Notes: generated from the letters alone by a model not told the origin. Positions 1 to 8,251 are shown, numbered from the stretch's first letter. The stretch: 34,917 nucleotides of DNA from Zobellella denitrificans (GCF_002237365.1 NZ_NMUO01000032.1:1-34917), one strand, 5' to 3'. Numbers and translations: made by a program.

Positions 1-966
1 GGCCCGGCCCGCCCGCTGGGTGGCGGAGGCCTGGCCTATCTGCCGGCTCAGCAGCCGGGTGATGCCGGCCTCGGGGTCGAACTGGGCCTGGCGCTCCAGG
101 CCCGAGTCCACCACTATGCCGATGCCGTCTATGGTCAGGGAGGTTTCCGCCACATTGGTGGCCAGCACCACCTTGCGCCGGCCCGCCGCCGCCGGCGCAA
201 TCGCCGCCTGCTGCTCGGCCAGGGTCAGACGGCCATAGAGAGGCCTGAGCTCGACGCCGTCGGCCAGCCTGTCGGCCAGCCAGTCATGGGTGGCGCGGAT
301 CTCCCGCTCGCCGGGCAAGAAGGCCAGTACGCTGCCCGGGTGCCGTTCCAGGCTGCCCAGCACCGCCCGTCCCATTGCCTCTTCCAGCCGGGAATGCTGG
401 TTGCGGGGCTGGTACTCGAGCTCGACCGGAAAGCTGCGGCCGGCGCTGCTGACGGTGACGGCATCGGGCAGCAGCTGCTCCAGCGCCAGCCCCTCCAGGG
501 TGGCGGACATCACCAGTATCTTCAGATCCTCCCGCAGCGCCTGGCACTCCAGGGCGAAGGCCAGGGCCAGATCCGCCTGCAGGCTGCGCTCGTGGAATTC
601 GTCGAACACCAACAGGCTCACCCCCTCGAGTTCGGGATCCGCCTGCAGCATCCGGGTCAGCACCCCCTCGGTCACCACTTCCAGTCGGGTGTGCTTGCCG
701 ATCCGGCTTTCGCCACGCATACGGTAGCCCACCCGTCCGCCCGGGGCCTCTCCCAGCTGTTGCGCCAGGTACTGGGCGATGGTGCGGGCCGCCAACCGGC
801 GCGGCTCCAGCATGATGATGCGGCCCCGGATGTCCGGCTGCTCCAGCAGCCAGAGCGGCAGCCGGGTAGACTTGCCGGCGCCGGGAGGGGCTTCCAGGAT
901 GATTTGGGAGGCGTCGAGCGCCTGCCGCAACCGCGGCAGGGCCTCGAGAATGGGGAGTTGGTCCAC
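1..966 (-). CDS. hrpB: ATP-dependent helicase HrpB, N-terminal part (gene runs off the window)
   Basis: DEAH-type superfamily 2 helicase of the HrpB family; the cellular role is poorly defined. The frame is open from a GTG at 964-966 to base 1, giving 322 residues of a protein that is usually about 800 long. Visible motifs are Walker A (APPGAGKST, residues 26-34), the DEFH box (122-125), SAT (154-156) and the beginning of motif VI (QRAGR) at the window edge. The product matches HrpB rather than HrpA because motif I follows the start almost directly, without HrpA's long N-terminal extension. The gene is divergent from thpR with 64 bp between the starts, the same arrangement as in E. coli. The family call is firm; the exact start is less so, since no ATG lies nearby. 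Confidence 0.93.
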   Translation of the reverse strand, partial: MDQLPILEALPRLRQALDASQIILEAPPGAGKSTRLPLWLLEQPDIRGRIIMLEPRRLAARTIAQYLAQQLGEAPGGRVGYRMRGESRIGKHTRLEVVTEGVLTRMLQADPELEGVSLLVFDEFHERSLQADLALAFALECQALREDLKILVMSATLEGLALEQLLPDAVTVSSAGRSFPVELEYQPRNQHSRLEEAMGRAVLGSLERHPGSVLAFLPGEREIRATHDWLADRLADGVELRPLYGRLTLAEQQAAIAPAAAGRRKVVLATNVAETSLTIDGIGIVVDSGLERQAQFDPEAGITRLLSRQIGQASATQRAGRA

Positions 967-970
967 GCTG

Positions 971-999
971 TTACCTGACTGGCCGAAAACCACTATATT
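971..999 (+). promoter_or_regulatory. Candidate thpR promoter
   Basis: A TATATT -10 box at 994-999 lies 17 bp after a poor -35 (TTACCT, 971-976), in the 64-bp gap between divergent hrpB and thpR. Only the -10 is convincing. Confidence 0.3.
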
Positions 1000-1030
1000 G
1001 TGCCAAAAGCCTCCGCAAAGGACCACGACG

Positions 1031-1549
1031 ATGAAAGAGCCCGACAACCGGTTGTTCCTGGCCTTTCCCGCCGACGAACTGGCGCCCGCCCTGGGCCGGT
1101 TGCAGGACTGGCTGGCCCTGCCCGGTCGGCGGATACCGTCCCACCAGTTCCACCTGACCTTGCGCTTTCTGGGCCAGACCGAGATGTCCCGGCAAGGGGC
1201 CCTGGAGCGCTGGCTGGGCCGGCGCACGCTGCCCGCCTTCCCCCTGCGCCTGAACCGCCTGGGCTGCTTCCCCAGGGCCGGCGTGGTGTGGACGGGGCCG
1301 AGCCGGGTGCCCGGAGCACTGGCCCAGCTGGCCGAGGAGGTGGGGCTGTGTTGCGCCAGCCTGACGCTGGGCCCGCCCCACCGGGCCTTTCGCCCCCATG
1401 TCACCCTCTTTCGCCACTGCGCGGCCTGCCCGTTGCCAGAGACGGAGCCGCTCGTCTACCGGCCCCGCTCGCTCGGCCTCTACCGCTCCGTCCAGACCGA
1501 GCAGGGGCCCCACTACGAACCGCTGCACAGCTGGCCACTCAGGGCGTAA
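1031..1549 (+). CDS. thpR: RNA 2',3'-cyclic phosphodiesterase (ThpR/LigT, 2H family)
   Basis: 172-residue member of the 2H phosphoesterase family. In vitro, family members open 2',3'-cyclic phosphates on RNA and can join tRNA halves through 2'-5' bonds. Both catalytic HxTx motifs are present: HLTL at residues 41-44 and HVTL at 123-126. The ATG at 1031 is chosen because it has an AAAGGAC Shine-Dalgarno-like sequence about 8 bases upstream and places the first conserved strand (NRLFLAF) at the expected position. The same frame is open upstream, but that stretch lies inside hrpB on the other strand. The 3' end overlaps the end of convergent sfsA by 11 bp. The hrpB-thpR-sfsA order matches E. coli. 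Confidence 0.93.
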   Translation: MKEPDNRLFLAFPADELAPALGRLQDWLALPGRRIPSHQFHLTLRFLGQTEMSRQGALERWLGRRTLPAFPLRLNRLGCFPRAGVVWTGPSRVPGALAQLAEEVGLCCASLTLGPPHRAFRPHVTLFRHCAACPLPETEPLVYRPRSLGLYRSVQTEQGPHYEPLHSWPLRA

Positions 1550-2243
1550 AGGACAGCGCCCGGGCCAGCCGCATCCCCTCTGGGCTGATGTCGGCGCCCC
1601 AGGCCAGGCATTCCACCCCGGCCGAGAGCGCCTCGTCGATCAGCCGGCCGTAGGCCGGGTCCAGGTGGCGGGCCGGGCCGACCCGGTCGATGCCGGTATG
1701 CAACACGCAGAACAGCATCACCGCCCGCCGTCCGTCGCGCACGCACTGGATCAGTTCCCGCACATGCTTCTGCGCCCTCAGGCTGACGGTGTCGGGGAAG
1801 TAGCCCCGGCCGTCCTGCTCCAGCAGGGTCACGCTCTTCACCTCCACATAGCAGTCGGGCCGGCCGCCCTCGCTCAGCAGGAAGTCGATGCGGCTGCCCT
1901 CCTCGCCGTAGCGGACTTCCGCCTGCACCCGGCCATAGCCGGCCAGCTCGGGGATAAGCCCCCCGGCCAGGGCCTCCGCCGCCAGCTGGTTGGCCCGGGC
2001 GGTATTGACGCAGATAAGTTCGCCCCGCTGGTTCTCGCTCAGTTCCCAGGTGTGGGCGTACTTGCGCTTGGGATTGGCGGACGTGGAAAAATACACCGTA
2101 AAGGAGGGCTCGGCGCAGCCGGTCATGCGGCCGGTGTTGGGGCAATGCAGGGTCAGGGGACGCCCCTGATAGTCCACATCGGCGAGGAAGCGCTTATAAC
2201 GCTTTATCAAGCGGCCCCGGGATAAAGAAGAGGAAAACTGCAC
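1539..2243 (-). CDS. sfsA: Sugar fermentation stimulation protein SfsA
   Basis: 234-residue SfsA-family protein, the usual length. E. coli SfsA was described as a DNA-binding stimulator of maltose metabolism; the C-terminal fold resembles a nuclease, and the true activity is unsettled. Recognisable blocks are RYKRFLADV near the N-terminus, LHCPNTGRMTGC, KRKYAHTWEL, RIDFLL, CYVEVKSVTL and the C-terminal ISPEGMRLAR. RIDFLL and EVKS supply the acidic and lysine residues of a PD-(D/E)XK-like site. The start is a GTG at 2241-2243 that aligns with the E. coli N-terminus (MEFS). sfsA is divergent from dksA with a 290-bp gap that contains a palindromic element. Confidence 0.95.
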   Translation of the reverse strand: MQFSSSLSRGRLIKRYKRFLADVDYQGRPLTLHCPNTGRMTGCAEPSFTVYFSTSANPKRKYAHTWELSENQRGELICVNTARANQLAAEALAGGLIPELAGYGRVQAEVRYGEEGSRIDFLLSEGGRPDCYVEVKSVTLLEQDGRGYFPDTVSLRAQKHVRELIQCVRDGRRAVMLFCVLHTGIDRVGPARHLDPAYGRLIDEALSAGVECLAWGADISPEGMRLARALSFTP

Positions 2244-2352
2244 GATAATACCTATAGTTCATAAATGGGGTGGAATGGTACCCGCAGCATGGCTACCGGC
2301 TCCACCCTTGAAAAGGCCATTCCCCATCCCCATATGGAGGGCTCACCAAAGA

Positions 2353-2407
2353 GTCGCCACCCTCTTTCACCACCTCCGCCAGGCGGAAGTGAAAAAGAAG
2401 TGGCCAC
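2353..2407. repeat. Imperfect long palindrome (REP/MITE-like) between sfsA and dksA
   Basis: The left arm (2353-2380) and right arm (2382-2407) are inverted copies. The core TCCGCC-A-GGCGGA (2375-2387) and the flanking TTTCAC (2365-2370) with GTGAAA (2389-2394) are perfect. The outer GTCGCCAC (2353-2360) and GTGGCCAC (2400-2407) differ by one base. Four extra bases bulge on the left. A GTACCCGCAG direct repeat flanks it at 2278-2287 and 2426-2435. No gene is seen in 2244-2533 beyond this element and the dksA promoter. Confidence 0.6.
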
Positions 2408-2451
2408 GGTCGTATTCAGGAAGCCGTACCCGCAGAAATCACAACGCAAAA

Positions 2452-2481
2452 TTGCCTTGTCAACGTGCTTTCTGCTATAGA
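2452..2481 (+). promoter_or_regulatory. Candidate dksA promoter
   Basis: TTGCCT at 2452-2457 and TATAGA at 2476-2481 are separated by 18 bp and lie about 50 bp ahead of the dksA start. This matches a moderate sigma-70 promoter. Confidence 0.4.
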
Positions 2482-2533
2482 TAGCCGCTTCTTGAATTTG
2501 GTTGGCGCAATATTGCTTTTTAGGAGATACGGA

Positions 2534-2986
2534 ATGCCAGCAGTCGAAACCAAAAAATCTCTCGGTATTCTGGCCATTGCCGGTGTCGAGCCCTACCAGG
2601 CGAAGCCCGACGAAGAATACATGAACGAAGCGCAGAAAACGCACTTCCGCAAGATTCTGGGTGCCTGGCGCAATCAGTTGCGCGAAGAAGTGGATCGCAC
2701 CGTAGGCCATATGAAGGACGAGGCCGCCAACTTCCCCGACCCGGTGGACAGGGCCGCCCAGGAAGAAGAATTCGCCCTCGAGCTGCGGGCCCGGGATCGG
2801 GAGCGCAAGCTGATCAAGAAGATCGAGAAGACCCTGCAGAAGATCGAAGACGACGATTTCGGTTATTGCGAGCACTGCGGCGTGGAAATCGGCATCCGCC
2901 GGCTGGAAGCCCGTCCCACCGCCGATCTGTGCATCGATTGCAAGACCCTGGCCGAGATCAAGGAAAAACAGATGGCCGGTTACTAA
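2534..2986 (+). CDS. dksA: RNA polymerase-binding transcription factor DksA
   Basis: DksA inserts a coiled coil into the RNA polymerase secondary channel and, with ppGpp, lowers rRNA transcription and activates amino-acid promoters. This copy has 150 residues, close to the E. coli length of 151. It carries the coiled-coil tip acidic pair (D69 and D72 in [10 protein letters not shown]) and the four-cysteine zinc site C112, C115, C133, C136, so it is a canonical zinc-type DksA. The ATG at 2534 follows a TAGGAGA Shine-Dalgarno at 2521-2527 and gives the standard N-terminus leading into [14 protein letters not shown]. An in-frame upstream ATG at 2465 would overlap the promoter and add residues not found in the family. 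gluQRS follows after 16 bp, so the two are probably co-transcribed. Confidence 0.98.
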   Translation: MPAVETKKSLGILAIAGVEPYQAKPDEEYMNEAQKTHFRKILGAWRNQLREEVDRTVGHMKDEAANFPDPVDRAAQEEEFALELRARDRERKLIKKIEKTLQKIEDDDFGYCEHCGVEIGIRRLEARPTADLCIDCKTLAEIKEKQMAGY

Positions 2987-3002
2987 ACCGGCCCAACATG
3001 CT

Positions 3003-3926
3003 ATGACCCACACCGCGCCCGACCGCTATATTGGGCGCTTTGCTCCCTCGCCCAGCGGTCCCCTTCACTTCGGTTCCCTGATCGCCGCCCTCGGCAGCTA
3101 CCTCCAGGCCAGGGCCAGCCGGGGCTTGTGGCTGGTGCGTATCGAGGATCTGGATCCGCCCCGGGAAGTTCCCGGCGCCGCCGACGACATACTGCACACC
3201 CTGGAGGCCTTCGGCCTGCACTGGGACGGCCCCCTGGTCTACCAGAGCCGTCGCCACCCGGGCTACCAGGCGGTGCTGGACGACTGGCGGGCGCGGGGGC
3301 TGACCTATCACTGTCACTGCACCCGCAAGATGATCGCCGAGGCCGGCGGCTTCTATACCGGCCACTGCCGGGATCTGCGGCTGCCCGCCGCGGGTGCCGC
3401 CGTGCGCCTGCGGCTGGAGCGTCCGGTCTACGGCTTCGAGGATCGCCTGCAGGGAAGGGTGACGGTGCCCGGGGCCCTGGCGGAAGAAGACTTTATCGTG
3501 CGCCGGCGCGACGGCCTCTACGCCTACAACCTGGCGGTGGTGCTCGACGATGCCGAGGCGGGGGTGACCGAGGTGGTGCGGGGTGCCGACCTGCTCGAGC
3601 CCACGGTGCGCCAGATAGCCCTCTACCGGCTGCTGGGCGCCCCCGAACCCGGCTGGCTGCACCTGCCCCTGGCCACTTATGGTGGCCACAAGCTGTCCAA
3701 GCAGAACCATGCGCCGGCCCTGGACAGGCATCGCCCGGGCGAGGCCCTGTGGCAGGCCCTGGCCTTTCTCGGCCAGCATCCGCCAATGGAGCTGTTTGGT
3801 GCCGGCGCGGCCGAGTTGCTGGCCTGGGCCGGGCAACATTGGCGGCTCGAACGGGTGCCCAAAGGACCCCATATCGAGCTGAAACACGCCGATAGTTCGC
3901 ATTTAGAGCGCCCTGCGCTATCATAG
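3003..3926 (+). CDS. gluQRS: Glutamyl-Q tRNA(Asp) synthetase
   Basis: A truncated paralogue of glutamyl-tRNA synthetase that activates glutamate and attaches it to the queuosine base at the wobble position of tRNA-Asp, with no anticodon-binding domain. The 307 residues include the HIGH-like motif HFGS (22-25), a zinc site with C104, C106, Y118 and C122, and the KMSKS-like KLSKQ (230-234). The length fits GluQRS (about 300) and not GltX (about 470). The gene sits directly behind dksA as in E. coli (yadB). The Shine-Dalgarno ahead of the ATG at 3003 is weak, which suggests translation coupled to dksA. A bare ATG at 2998 is out of frame and reaches a stop at once. Confidence 0.96.
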   Translation: MTHTAPDRYIGRFAPSPSGPLHFGSLIAALGSYLQARASRGLWLVRIEDLDPPREVPGAADDILHTLEAFGLHWDGPLVYQSRRHPGYQAVLDDWRARGLTYHCHCTRKMIAEAGGFYTGHCRDLRLPAAGAAVRLRLERPVYGFEDRLQGRVTVPGALAEEDFIVRRRDGLYAYNLAVVLDDAEAGVTEVVRGADLLEPTVRQIALYRLLGAPEPGWLHLPLATYGGHKLSKQNHAPALDRHRPGEALWQALAFLGQHPPMELFGAGAAELLAWAGQHWRLERVPKGPHIELKHADSSHLERPALS

Positions 3927-3966
3927 TGCGCCGATTTTTCTAGCTTAAGGCCTTGCGAGGTGTCCC

Positions 3967-5361
3967 ATTTTTTCCCAGATTGCCGGCTTTTGTAAAAAGC
4001 TGCTTACCCGACAACAGGAGGCGTTGCCGTTGCAACCCGTGGTGCTGACGCGCGACCAGCATGGCATTTCGCGCCGACAAATCAGTGAAAACGCCCTCAA
4101 GGTGCTGTATCGCCTGAACAAGGCCGGCTTCGACGCCTACCTGGTGGGCGGCGGGGTGCGTGACTTGCTGCTGGGCCGCCAGCCCAAGGACTTCGATGTC
4201 GCCACCAACGCCACTCCCGAGCAGGTCAAGCAGCTGTTCAGCAACTGCCGACTGGTGGGGCGCCGTTTCCGCCTGGCCCATGTGCTGTTCGGCCGGGACG
4301 TGATCGAAGTGGCCACCTTCCGCGGCCACCACCACCAGGTCAACACCAACAAGCACATCTCGGCCCAGTCCTCCGAGGGCATGCTGCTGCGCGACAACGT
4401 CTACGGCACCATAGAGGAAGACGCCGAGCGGCGCGATTTCAGCGTCAACGCCCTCTACTACAATATCGCCGACTTCAGCGTGCTCGGTTTCGCCGGTGGC
4501 CTCAAGGATCTGGAAGCCCGCCGCCTGGAGCTTATCGGCGACCCCGAGACCCGCTACCGGGAAGACCCGGTGCGCATGCTGCGGGCGGTGCGCTTCTCCG
4601 CCAAGCTGGGGCTGAGCATCAGCCCGCGCACCGAGGCCCCCATCCGGGAGCTGGCGCCGCTGCTGTCCGACATTCCCCCGGCCCGGCTGTTCGAGGAGAC
4701 CCTCAAGCTGTTCCTCGCCGGCCAGGGTCTGGAAACCTACCGCCAGATGCAGCACTACGGCCTGTTTGCGCCCCTGTTCCCGGAAACCGCCGAGGTCATG
4801 GGCCGGGGCAACAACCGCTATGGTCGCTTTATCGAGCTGGCCCTGGCCAACACCGACGAACGCATCGCCCAGGATCTGCGGGTGACCCCCGCCTTCCTCT
4901 ACGCCGCCCTGCTGTGGGGGCCGGTGGAAACCCGCACCCAGGAATTCGTCAACGACGGCGGCCTCGGCTACCACGACGCCTTTATGCTGGCGGCCGACGA
5001 GGTCATCGGCCGCCAGGTGAAGACGGTGGCCGTTCCTCGCCGCTTCAGCACCGTGGTGCGGGATATCTGGCAACTGCAGGATCGGCTGACCAAGCGCGCC
5101 GGCAAGCGGCCCCACCGTCTGCTGGAGCACCCCAAGTTCCGTGCCGGCTACGACTTCCTGCTGCTGCGGGCCGAACTGGATCCCCGGCTCAAGGAACTGG
5201 CCGAATGGTGGACCGACTTCCAGGCCGCCAACCCGGTCGACCAGAAGCGGCTGAGCCAGGCGGCGACCCGCGAGCAGGACGAGGAACAGGACGAGGCCGC
5301 CCCGCGCAAGTCGCCACGCAAGCGCCCCCGCCGCCGCCCGCGCCGGAGAAGAGAAACGTGA
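3967..5361 (+). CDS. pcnB: Poly(A) polymerase I, probable AUU start
   Basis: PcnB adds poly(A) tails to RNA 3' ends and so speeds decay. Nucleotidyltransferase motifs are GGGVRD (residues 61-66) and the DFD metal-binding pair (75-77). The family signature RRDFSVNALYY follows, and the C-terminus is a very basic Arg/Lys tail typical of PcnB. Start choice: the frame upstream of the first conventional start codons (TTG 4024, TTG 4030) stays coding-like back to an ATT at 3967. That stretch includes GFCKKLLTRQ, which aligns with NFCRKVLSRE of E. coli PcnB. GAGGTG at 3957-3962 is a good Shine-Dalgarno for the ATT. E. coli pcnB is known to start at AUU. This start gives 464 residues, matching E. coli. 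TTG 4030 also has an AGGAGG 8 bases upstream, so a shorter form is possible. Confidence 0.95.
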   Translation: MFSQIAGFCKKLLTRQQEALPLQPVVLTRDQHGISRRQISENALKVLYRLNKAGFDAYLVGGGVRDLLLGRQPKDFDVATNATPEQVKQLFSNCRLVGRRFRLAHVLFGRDVIEVATFRGHHHQVNTNKHISAQSSEGMLLRDNVYGTIEEDAERRDFSVNALYYNIADFSVLGFAGGLKDLEARRLELIGDPETRYREDPVRMLRAVRFSAKLGLSISPRTEAPIRELAPLLSDIPPARLFEETLKLFLAGQGLETYRQMQHYGLFAPLFPETAEVMGRGNNRYGRFIELALANTDERIAQDLRVTPAFLYAALLWGPVETRTQEFVNDGGLGYHDAFMLAADEVIGRQVKTVAVPRRFSTVVRDIWQLQDRLTKRAGKRPHRLLEHPKFRAGYDFLLLRAELDPRLKELAEWWTDFQAANPVDQKRLSQAATREQDEEQDEAAPRKSPRKRPRRRPRRRRET

Positions 5362-5846
5362 CCCGGGTCTTTGTCGCCCTCGGCGCCAACCTGAATGACC
5401 CCGAGGGCCAGATCCGGGCCGCCCGGCAGGCGCTGGCCGCACTGGCCGTGCCAGGCAGCCTGCGCCATTCGCCGCTTTACCGGAGCCGTCCCATGGGACC
5501 GACGGACCAGCCGGCCTATGTCAACGGCGTGTCGGCCTTCGACACCCGGCTCTCGCCCCACGCCCTGCTCGACGCCCTGCAGGCGATAGAACTGGCCCAG
5601 GGGCGGGAGCGCCAGGCAGAACGCTGGGGCCCCCGCACCCTGGATCTGGACATACTGCTCTACGGTGAGCGGCAGATCGAGGACGAGCGGCTGACCATCC
5701 CCCATTACGGCATGAAACAAAGGGAATTCGTGCTTTACCCGCTGGCCGACCTGGCTCCGGAGCTGGTGCTGCCCTGTGGCACGCCCCTGGCCCGGCTGCT
5801 GCAGGATTGCCCGCAAAACGGCATGACCCGGTTGCCGGCGCAGTAA
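5358..5846 (+). CDS. folK: 2-amino-4-hydroxy-6-hydroxymethyldihydropteridine pyrophosphokinase
   Basis: HPPK transfers pyrophosphate from ATP to 6-hydroxymethyl-dihydropterin, the step before dihydropteroate synthase in folate synthesis. The 162 residues compare with 159 in E. coli. Visible motifs are the N-terminal VALGANLNDP, PAYVNGV, and the signature RWGPRTLDLDILLYG that carries the paired aspartates binding two magnesium ions. The start is the GTG at 5358-5360, which overlaps the pcnB stop codon (GTGA), a typical sign of translational coupling. panB starts 12 bp downstream, linking folate and pantothenate synthesis in one transcription unit, as in many gammaproteobacteria. Confidence 0.96.
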   Translation: MTRVFVALGANLNDPEGQIRAARQALAALAVPGSLRHSPLYRSRPMGPTDQPAYVNGVSAFDTRLSPHALLDALQAIELAQGRERQAERWGPRTLDLDILLYGERQIEDERLTIPHYGMKQREFVLYPLADLAPELVLPCGTPLARLLQDCPQNGMTRLPAQ

Positions 5847-5858
5847 CAGGAAACCACC

Positions 5859-6653
5859 ATGAGCAAAATCACCACGGCCCGCCTGCAGGCGATGAAACAG
5901 GCCGGCCAGAAAATCGCCATGATCACCGCCTACGACGCCACCTTCGCCACCCTGTTCGAACAGGCCGGGGTCCACTCCATCCTGATCGGCGACTCCCTCG
6001 GCATGGTGCTGCAAGGCGAGGCCAGCACCCTCAAGGTGAGCGTGGACGACATCGCCTATCACACCCGCTGTGTGGCCAACGGCAGCAAGAATGCGTTCAT
6101 CGTCGCCGATATGCCGTTCATGAGCTACAGCACCCCGGAGCAGGCCTGCGCCAGCGCCGCCGCCCTGATGCGGGCCGGCGCCCATATGGTCAAGCTGGAA
6201 GGCGGCGACTGGCTGGCGGACACCGTCGCCCAACTGACCCGCCAGGGCGTACCGGTATGCGGCCACCTGGGCCTTACCCCCCAGTCTGTGCACGTGTTCG
6301 GCGGCTTCAAGCTGCAGGGCCGCGAGGCCGAGCAGGCGGAGCAGATCAAGCGCCACGCCAGGGCCCTGGAGGCGGCCGGCATACAGCTGCTGGTGCTGGA
6401 GTGCGTGCCCAGCCAACTGGCCGCCGACATCAGCCGGGAACTCCGCATCCCGGTGATCGGCATCGGCGCCGGCCCGGACACCGACGGCCAGGTGCTGGTG
6501 ATGCAGGACGCCCTGGGGCTGACCTCCGGCTACGTGCCCAAGTTCACCAAGAACTTCCTGGCCGAGAGCGGCAACGTCCGGGCCGCCATCGAAACCTATG
6601 TGGCCGAAGTAGCCGAGGGGCGCTTTCCCGGCCCCGAGCACAGTTTCAACTGA
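5859..6653 (+). CDS. panB: 3-methyl-2-oxobutanoate hydroxymethyltransferase
   Basis: PanB transfers a hydroxymethyl group from methylene-tetrahydrofolate to alpha-ketoisovalerate, making ketopantoate, the first committed step to pantothenate and coenzyme A. The 264 residues match the family length. Magnesium ligands D45 (in IGDSLGM) and D84 (in IVADMPF) and the catalytic E181 are all at E. coli positions. The TIM-barrel motif VKLEGG is present. The ATG has a purine-rich AACAGGAAA upstream. The gene is 12 bp after folK and 9 bp before panC, so folK-panB-panC are one operon; the folate link (cofactor supply) is suggestive. Confidence 0.98.
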   Translation: MSKITTARLQAMKQAGQKIAMITAYDATFATLFEQAGVHSILIGDSLGMVLQGEASTLKVSVDDIAYHTRCVANGSKNAFIVADMPFMSYSTPEQACASAAALMRAGAHMVKLEGGDWLADTVAQLTRQGVPVCGHLGLTPQSVHVFGGFKLQGREAEQAEQIKRHARALEAAGIQLLVLECVPSQLAADISRELRIPVIGIGAGPDTDGQVLVMQDALGLTSGYVPKFTKNFLAESGNVRAAIETYVAEVAEGRFPGPEHSFN

Positions 6654-6662
6654 GGACAGAAG

Positions 6663-7508
6663 ATGCAACTGGTCAGCACCATAGAGGAACTGAGGACCGT
6701 CATCGGCGGCTGGCGCCGAGGCGGCGAGCGCATCGGCTTCGTGCCCACCATGGGCAACCTGCACCAGGGCCACCTGGAGCTGGTGCAGCAGGCCAGGGCC
6801 CGCGCCGACCGGGTGGTAGTGAGCATTTTCGTCAATCCGCTGCAATTCGACCGGGCCGCCGATCTGGCCGCCTACCCGCGCACCCTGGAGCAGGACTGTG
6901 AGCGCCTCGGCGAGCTGGCGGATTTGGTGTTCACCCCCACCCCCGAGCTGATGTACCCGCATGGCCAGCAACAGCAGACCAGGGTCAGCGTGCCCGGCAT
7001 TTCGCAGGTGCTGGAAGGCGCCCTGCGCCCGGGCCACTTCGACGGGGTCAGCACAGTGGTGTGCAAGCTGTTCAACCTGGTGCAACCGGATCTGGCCTGC
7101 TTCGGCGAAAAGGACTACCAGCAGCTGGCGCTGATCCGTAAAATGACCGCCGATCTGAACCTGCCGGTAGAGATCCTGGGCGTGCCCACGGTGCGCGCCG
7201 GGGACGGCCTGGCGCTCAGTTCCCGCAACGGTTACCTGACCGAGGCGGAGCGGGCCCTGGCGCCGATGCTTGCCGCCACCATGAACCGGCTGGCCGAGCG
7301 CCTGGCCGCGGGTGAACGGGATCTCGAACTGCTGGCGAAGGAAGGCGCCGCCCGGCTGGATGGCGCCGGCTTTCGCACCGACGGCATCGATATCGTCGAT
7401 GCCGACACCCTGGCACCGCTCGGCGAACACAGCCGGGCGGCGGTGATTTTAATGGCCGCCTTTCTGGGCAAGGCCAGACTGATAGATAACCAGGTAGTGC
7501 CCCTGTAG
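6663..7508 (+). CDS. panC: Pantothenate synthetase (pantoate--beta-alanine ligase)
   Basis: PanC condenses pantoate with beta-alanine through a pantoyl-adenylate intermediate. The 281-residue product has the HIGH-type nucleotidyl-transferase motif HQGH (34-37) just after PTMGNL, the FVNPLQF pantoate-binding segment, GEKDYQQL, and the KMSKS-equivalent LSSRN (185-189). All expected residues are present. It follows panB by 9 bp with a GAGGACAG Shine-Dalgarno. Downstream, 183 bp separate it from panD, whose product supplies the beta-alanine; that gap holds a palindromic repeat element. Confidence 0.98.
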   Translation: MQLVSTIEELRTVIGGWRRGGERIGFVPTMGNLHQGHLELVQQARARADRVVVSIFVNPLQFDRAADLAAYPRTLEQDCERLGELADLVFTPTPELMYPHGQQQQTRVSVPGISQVLEGALRPGHFDGVSTVVCKLFNLVQPDLACFGEKDYQQLALIRKMTADLNLPVEILGVPTVRAGDGLALSSRNGYLTEAERALAPMLAATMNRLAERLAAGERDLELLAKEGAARLDGAGFRTDGIDIVDADTLAPLGEHSRAAVILMAAFLGKARLIDNQVVPL

Positions 7509-7527
7509 TGACACTCAGGTCTTGCTG

Positions 7528-7633
7528 GGAGGGGGAGCTAGGCTCTAAGCCGACCGTTGGCGCCAGGGATGGCGCCGTCGAGCCCCCAGGGATGGGTTCA
7601 CGGCGAGTCGGCGTGAGCCTGGCTCCCCCCTCC
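7528..7633. repeat. 106-bp palindromic dispersed-repeat-like element between panC and panD
   Basis: The outer arms 7528-7554 and 7607-7633 are inverted copies with a few mismatches, beginning GGAGGGGGAGC and ending GGCTCCCCCCTCC. The interior holds GGCGCC (7559-7564) facing GGCGCC (7571-7576), and two direct copies of CCAGGGATGG at 7563-7572 and 7586-7595. The structure looks like a small non-autonomous or REP-type element that would fold into a long hairpin if transcribed. It splits panD from folK-panB-panC. Confidence 0.65.
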
Positions 7634-7691
7634 GGGCACTGTCGCAAAACCATAAGCCCTCAGGGCGGTAATTGACGGAGACAAGCTAAAC

Positions 7692-8078
7692 ATGGATATG
7701 CAACGCATCATGCTCAGGGGCAAGCTGCACCAGGCCCGGGTCACCCACGCCGAGCTCAACTACGAAGGCTCCTGCGCCATCGATCAGGATTTGCTGGACG
7801 CGGTCAATATCCGCGAGTACGAGCAGATCGACATCTACAACATCGAGAACGGCGAGCGCTTCCACACCTACGCCATTTCCGGCGAACGCGGCTCCAAGAT
7901 GATCTCCCTGAACGGCGCCGCCGCCCGCAAGGCCGCAGTGGGCGATCGCATCATCATCTGTGCCTACGCGCCCATGACCGAGCAGCAGATCGCCGGCTAC
8001 AAGCCCAGCCTGGTGTACCTGGATGCCCACAACAACATAGTGCGCACCAGCAAGGACATCCCCCTGCAGCTGGCCTGA
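7692..8078 (+). CDS. panD: Aspartate 1-decarboxylase (pyruvoyl enzyme)
   Basis: PanD makes beta-alanine from aspartate for pantothenate synthesis. It is made as a proenzyme that cleaves itself between Gly and Ser to form a pyruvoyl cofactor; the site is present as YEGSCAID with G26-S27. The 128 residues compare with 126 in E. coli. The ATG at 7692 is preferred over one two codons later because GGAG at 7677-7680 lies 11 bases ahead. Other conserved blocks are [14 protein letters not shown] and [14 protein letters not shown]. The gene is separated from panC by a palindromic repeat, so its transcription may depend partly on a local promoter. A strong terminator follows. Confidence 0.97.
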   Translation: MDMQRIMLRGKLHQARVTHAELNYEGSCAIDQDLLDAVNIREYEQIDIYNIENGERFHTYAISGERGSKMISLNGAAARKAAVGDRIIICAYAPMTEQQIAGYKPSLVYLDAHNNIVRTSKDIPLQLA

Positions 8079-8106
8079 TCGCGGGTTTTCCCTTTCAGTT
8101 CAAGAC

Positions 8107-8133
8107 AAAAGGCAGCCGATTGGCTGCCTTTTT
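8107..8133 (+). terminator. Rho-independent terminator of panD
   Basis: AAAAGGCAGCC (8107-8117), loop GATT, then GGCTGCCTTTTT (8122-8133). An 11-bp stem runs into a T tract. Confidence 0.92.
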
Positions 8134-8227
8134 CTTCAAACTGAAACATCATGGTTCACGGTGAAAGGGATTGGGCTTCCTTTGCCCGACACCTGTGGTT
8201 ATAACAAACGGCATTGGCAACCAGTGG

Positions 8228-8251
8228 AAAGGCAGCCAACCGGCTGCCTTT
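8228..8251 (-). terminator. Hairpin at the 3' end of yadH
   Basis: AAAGGCAGCC (8228-8237) and GGCTGCCTTT (8242-8251) form a 10-bp stem that repeats the panD terminator stem with another loop. It lies 4 bp past the yadH stop. The T tract is short on the minus strand, so termination may be weaker. Between the two hairpins (8134-8227) I see no gene. Confidence 0.65.

Noticed and set aside
2252-3013. 253-codon frame on the minus strand opposite dksA and through the palindromic repeat
   Set aside because: Most of it is antisense to dksA; the remainder translates the repeat and gives a Gly-rich run with no family resemblance.
5148-7430. Open frame of about 760 codons on the minus strand opposite pcnB, folK, panB and panC
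   Set aside because: It crosses four genuine genes and shows no domain; an artefact of GC-rich antisense reading.
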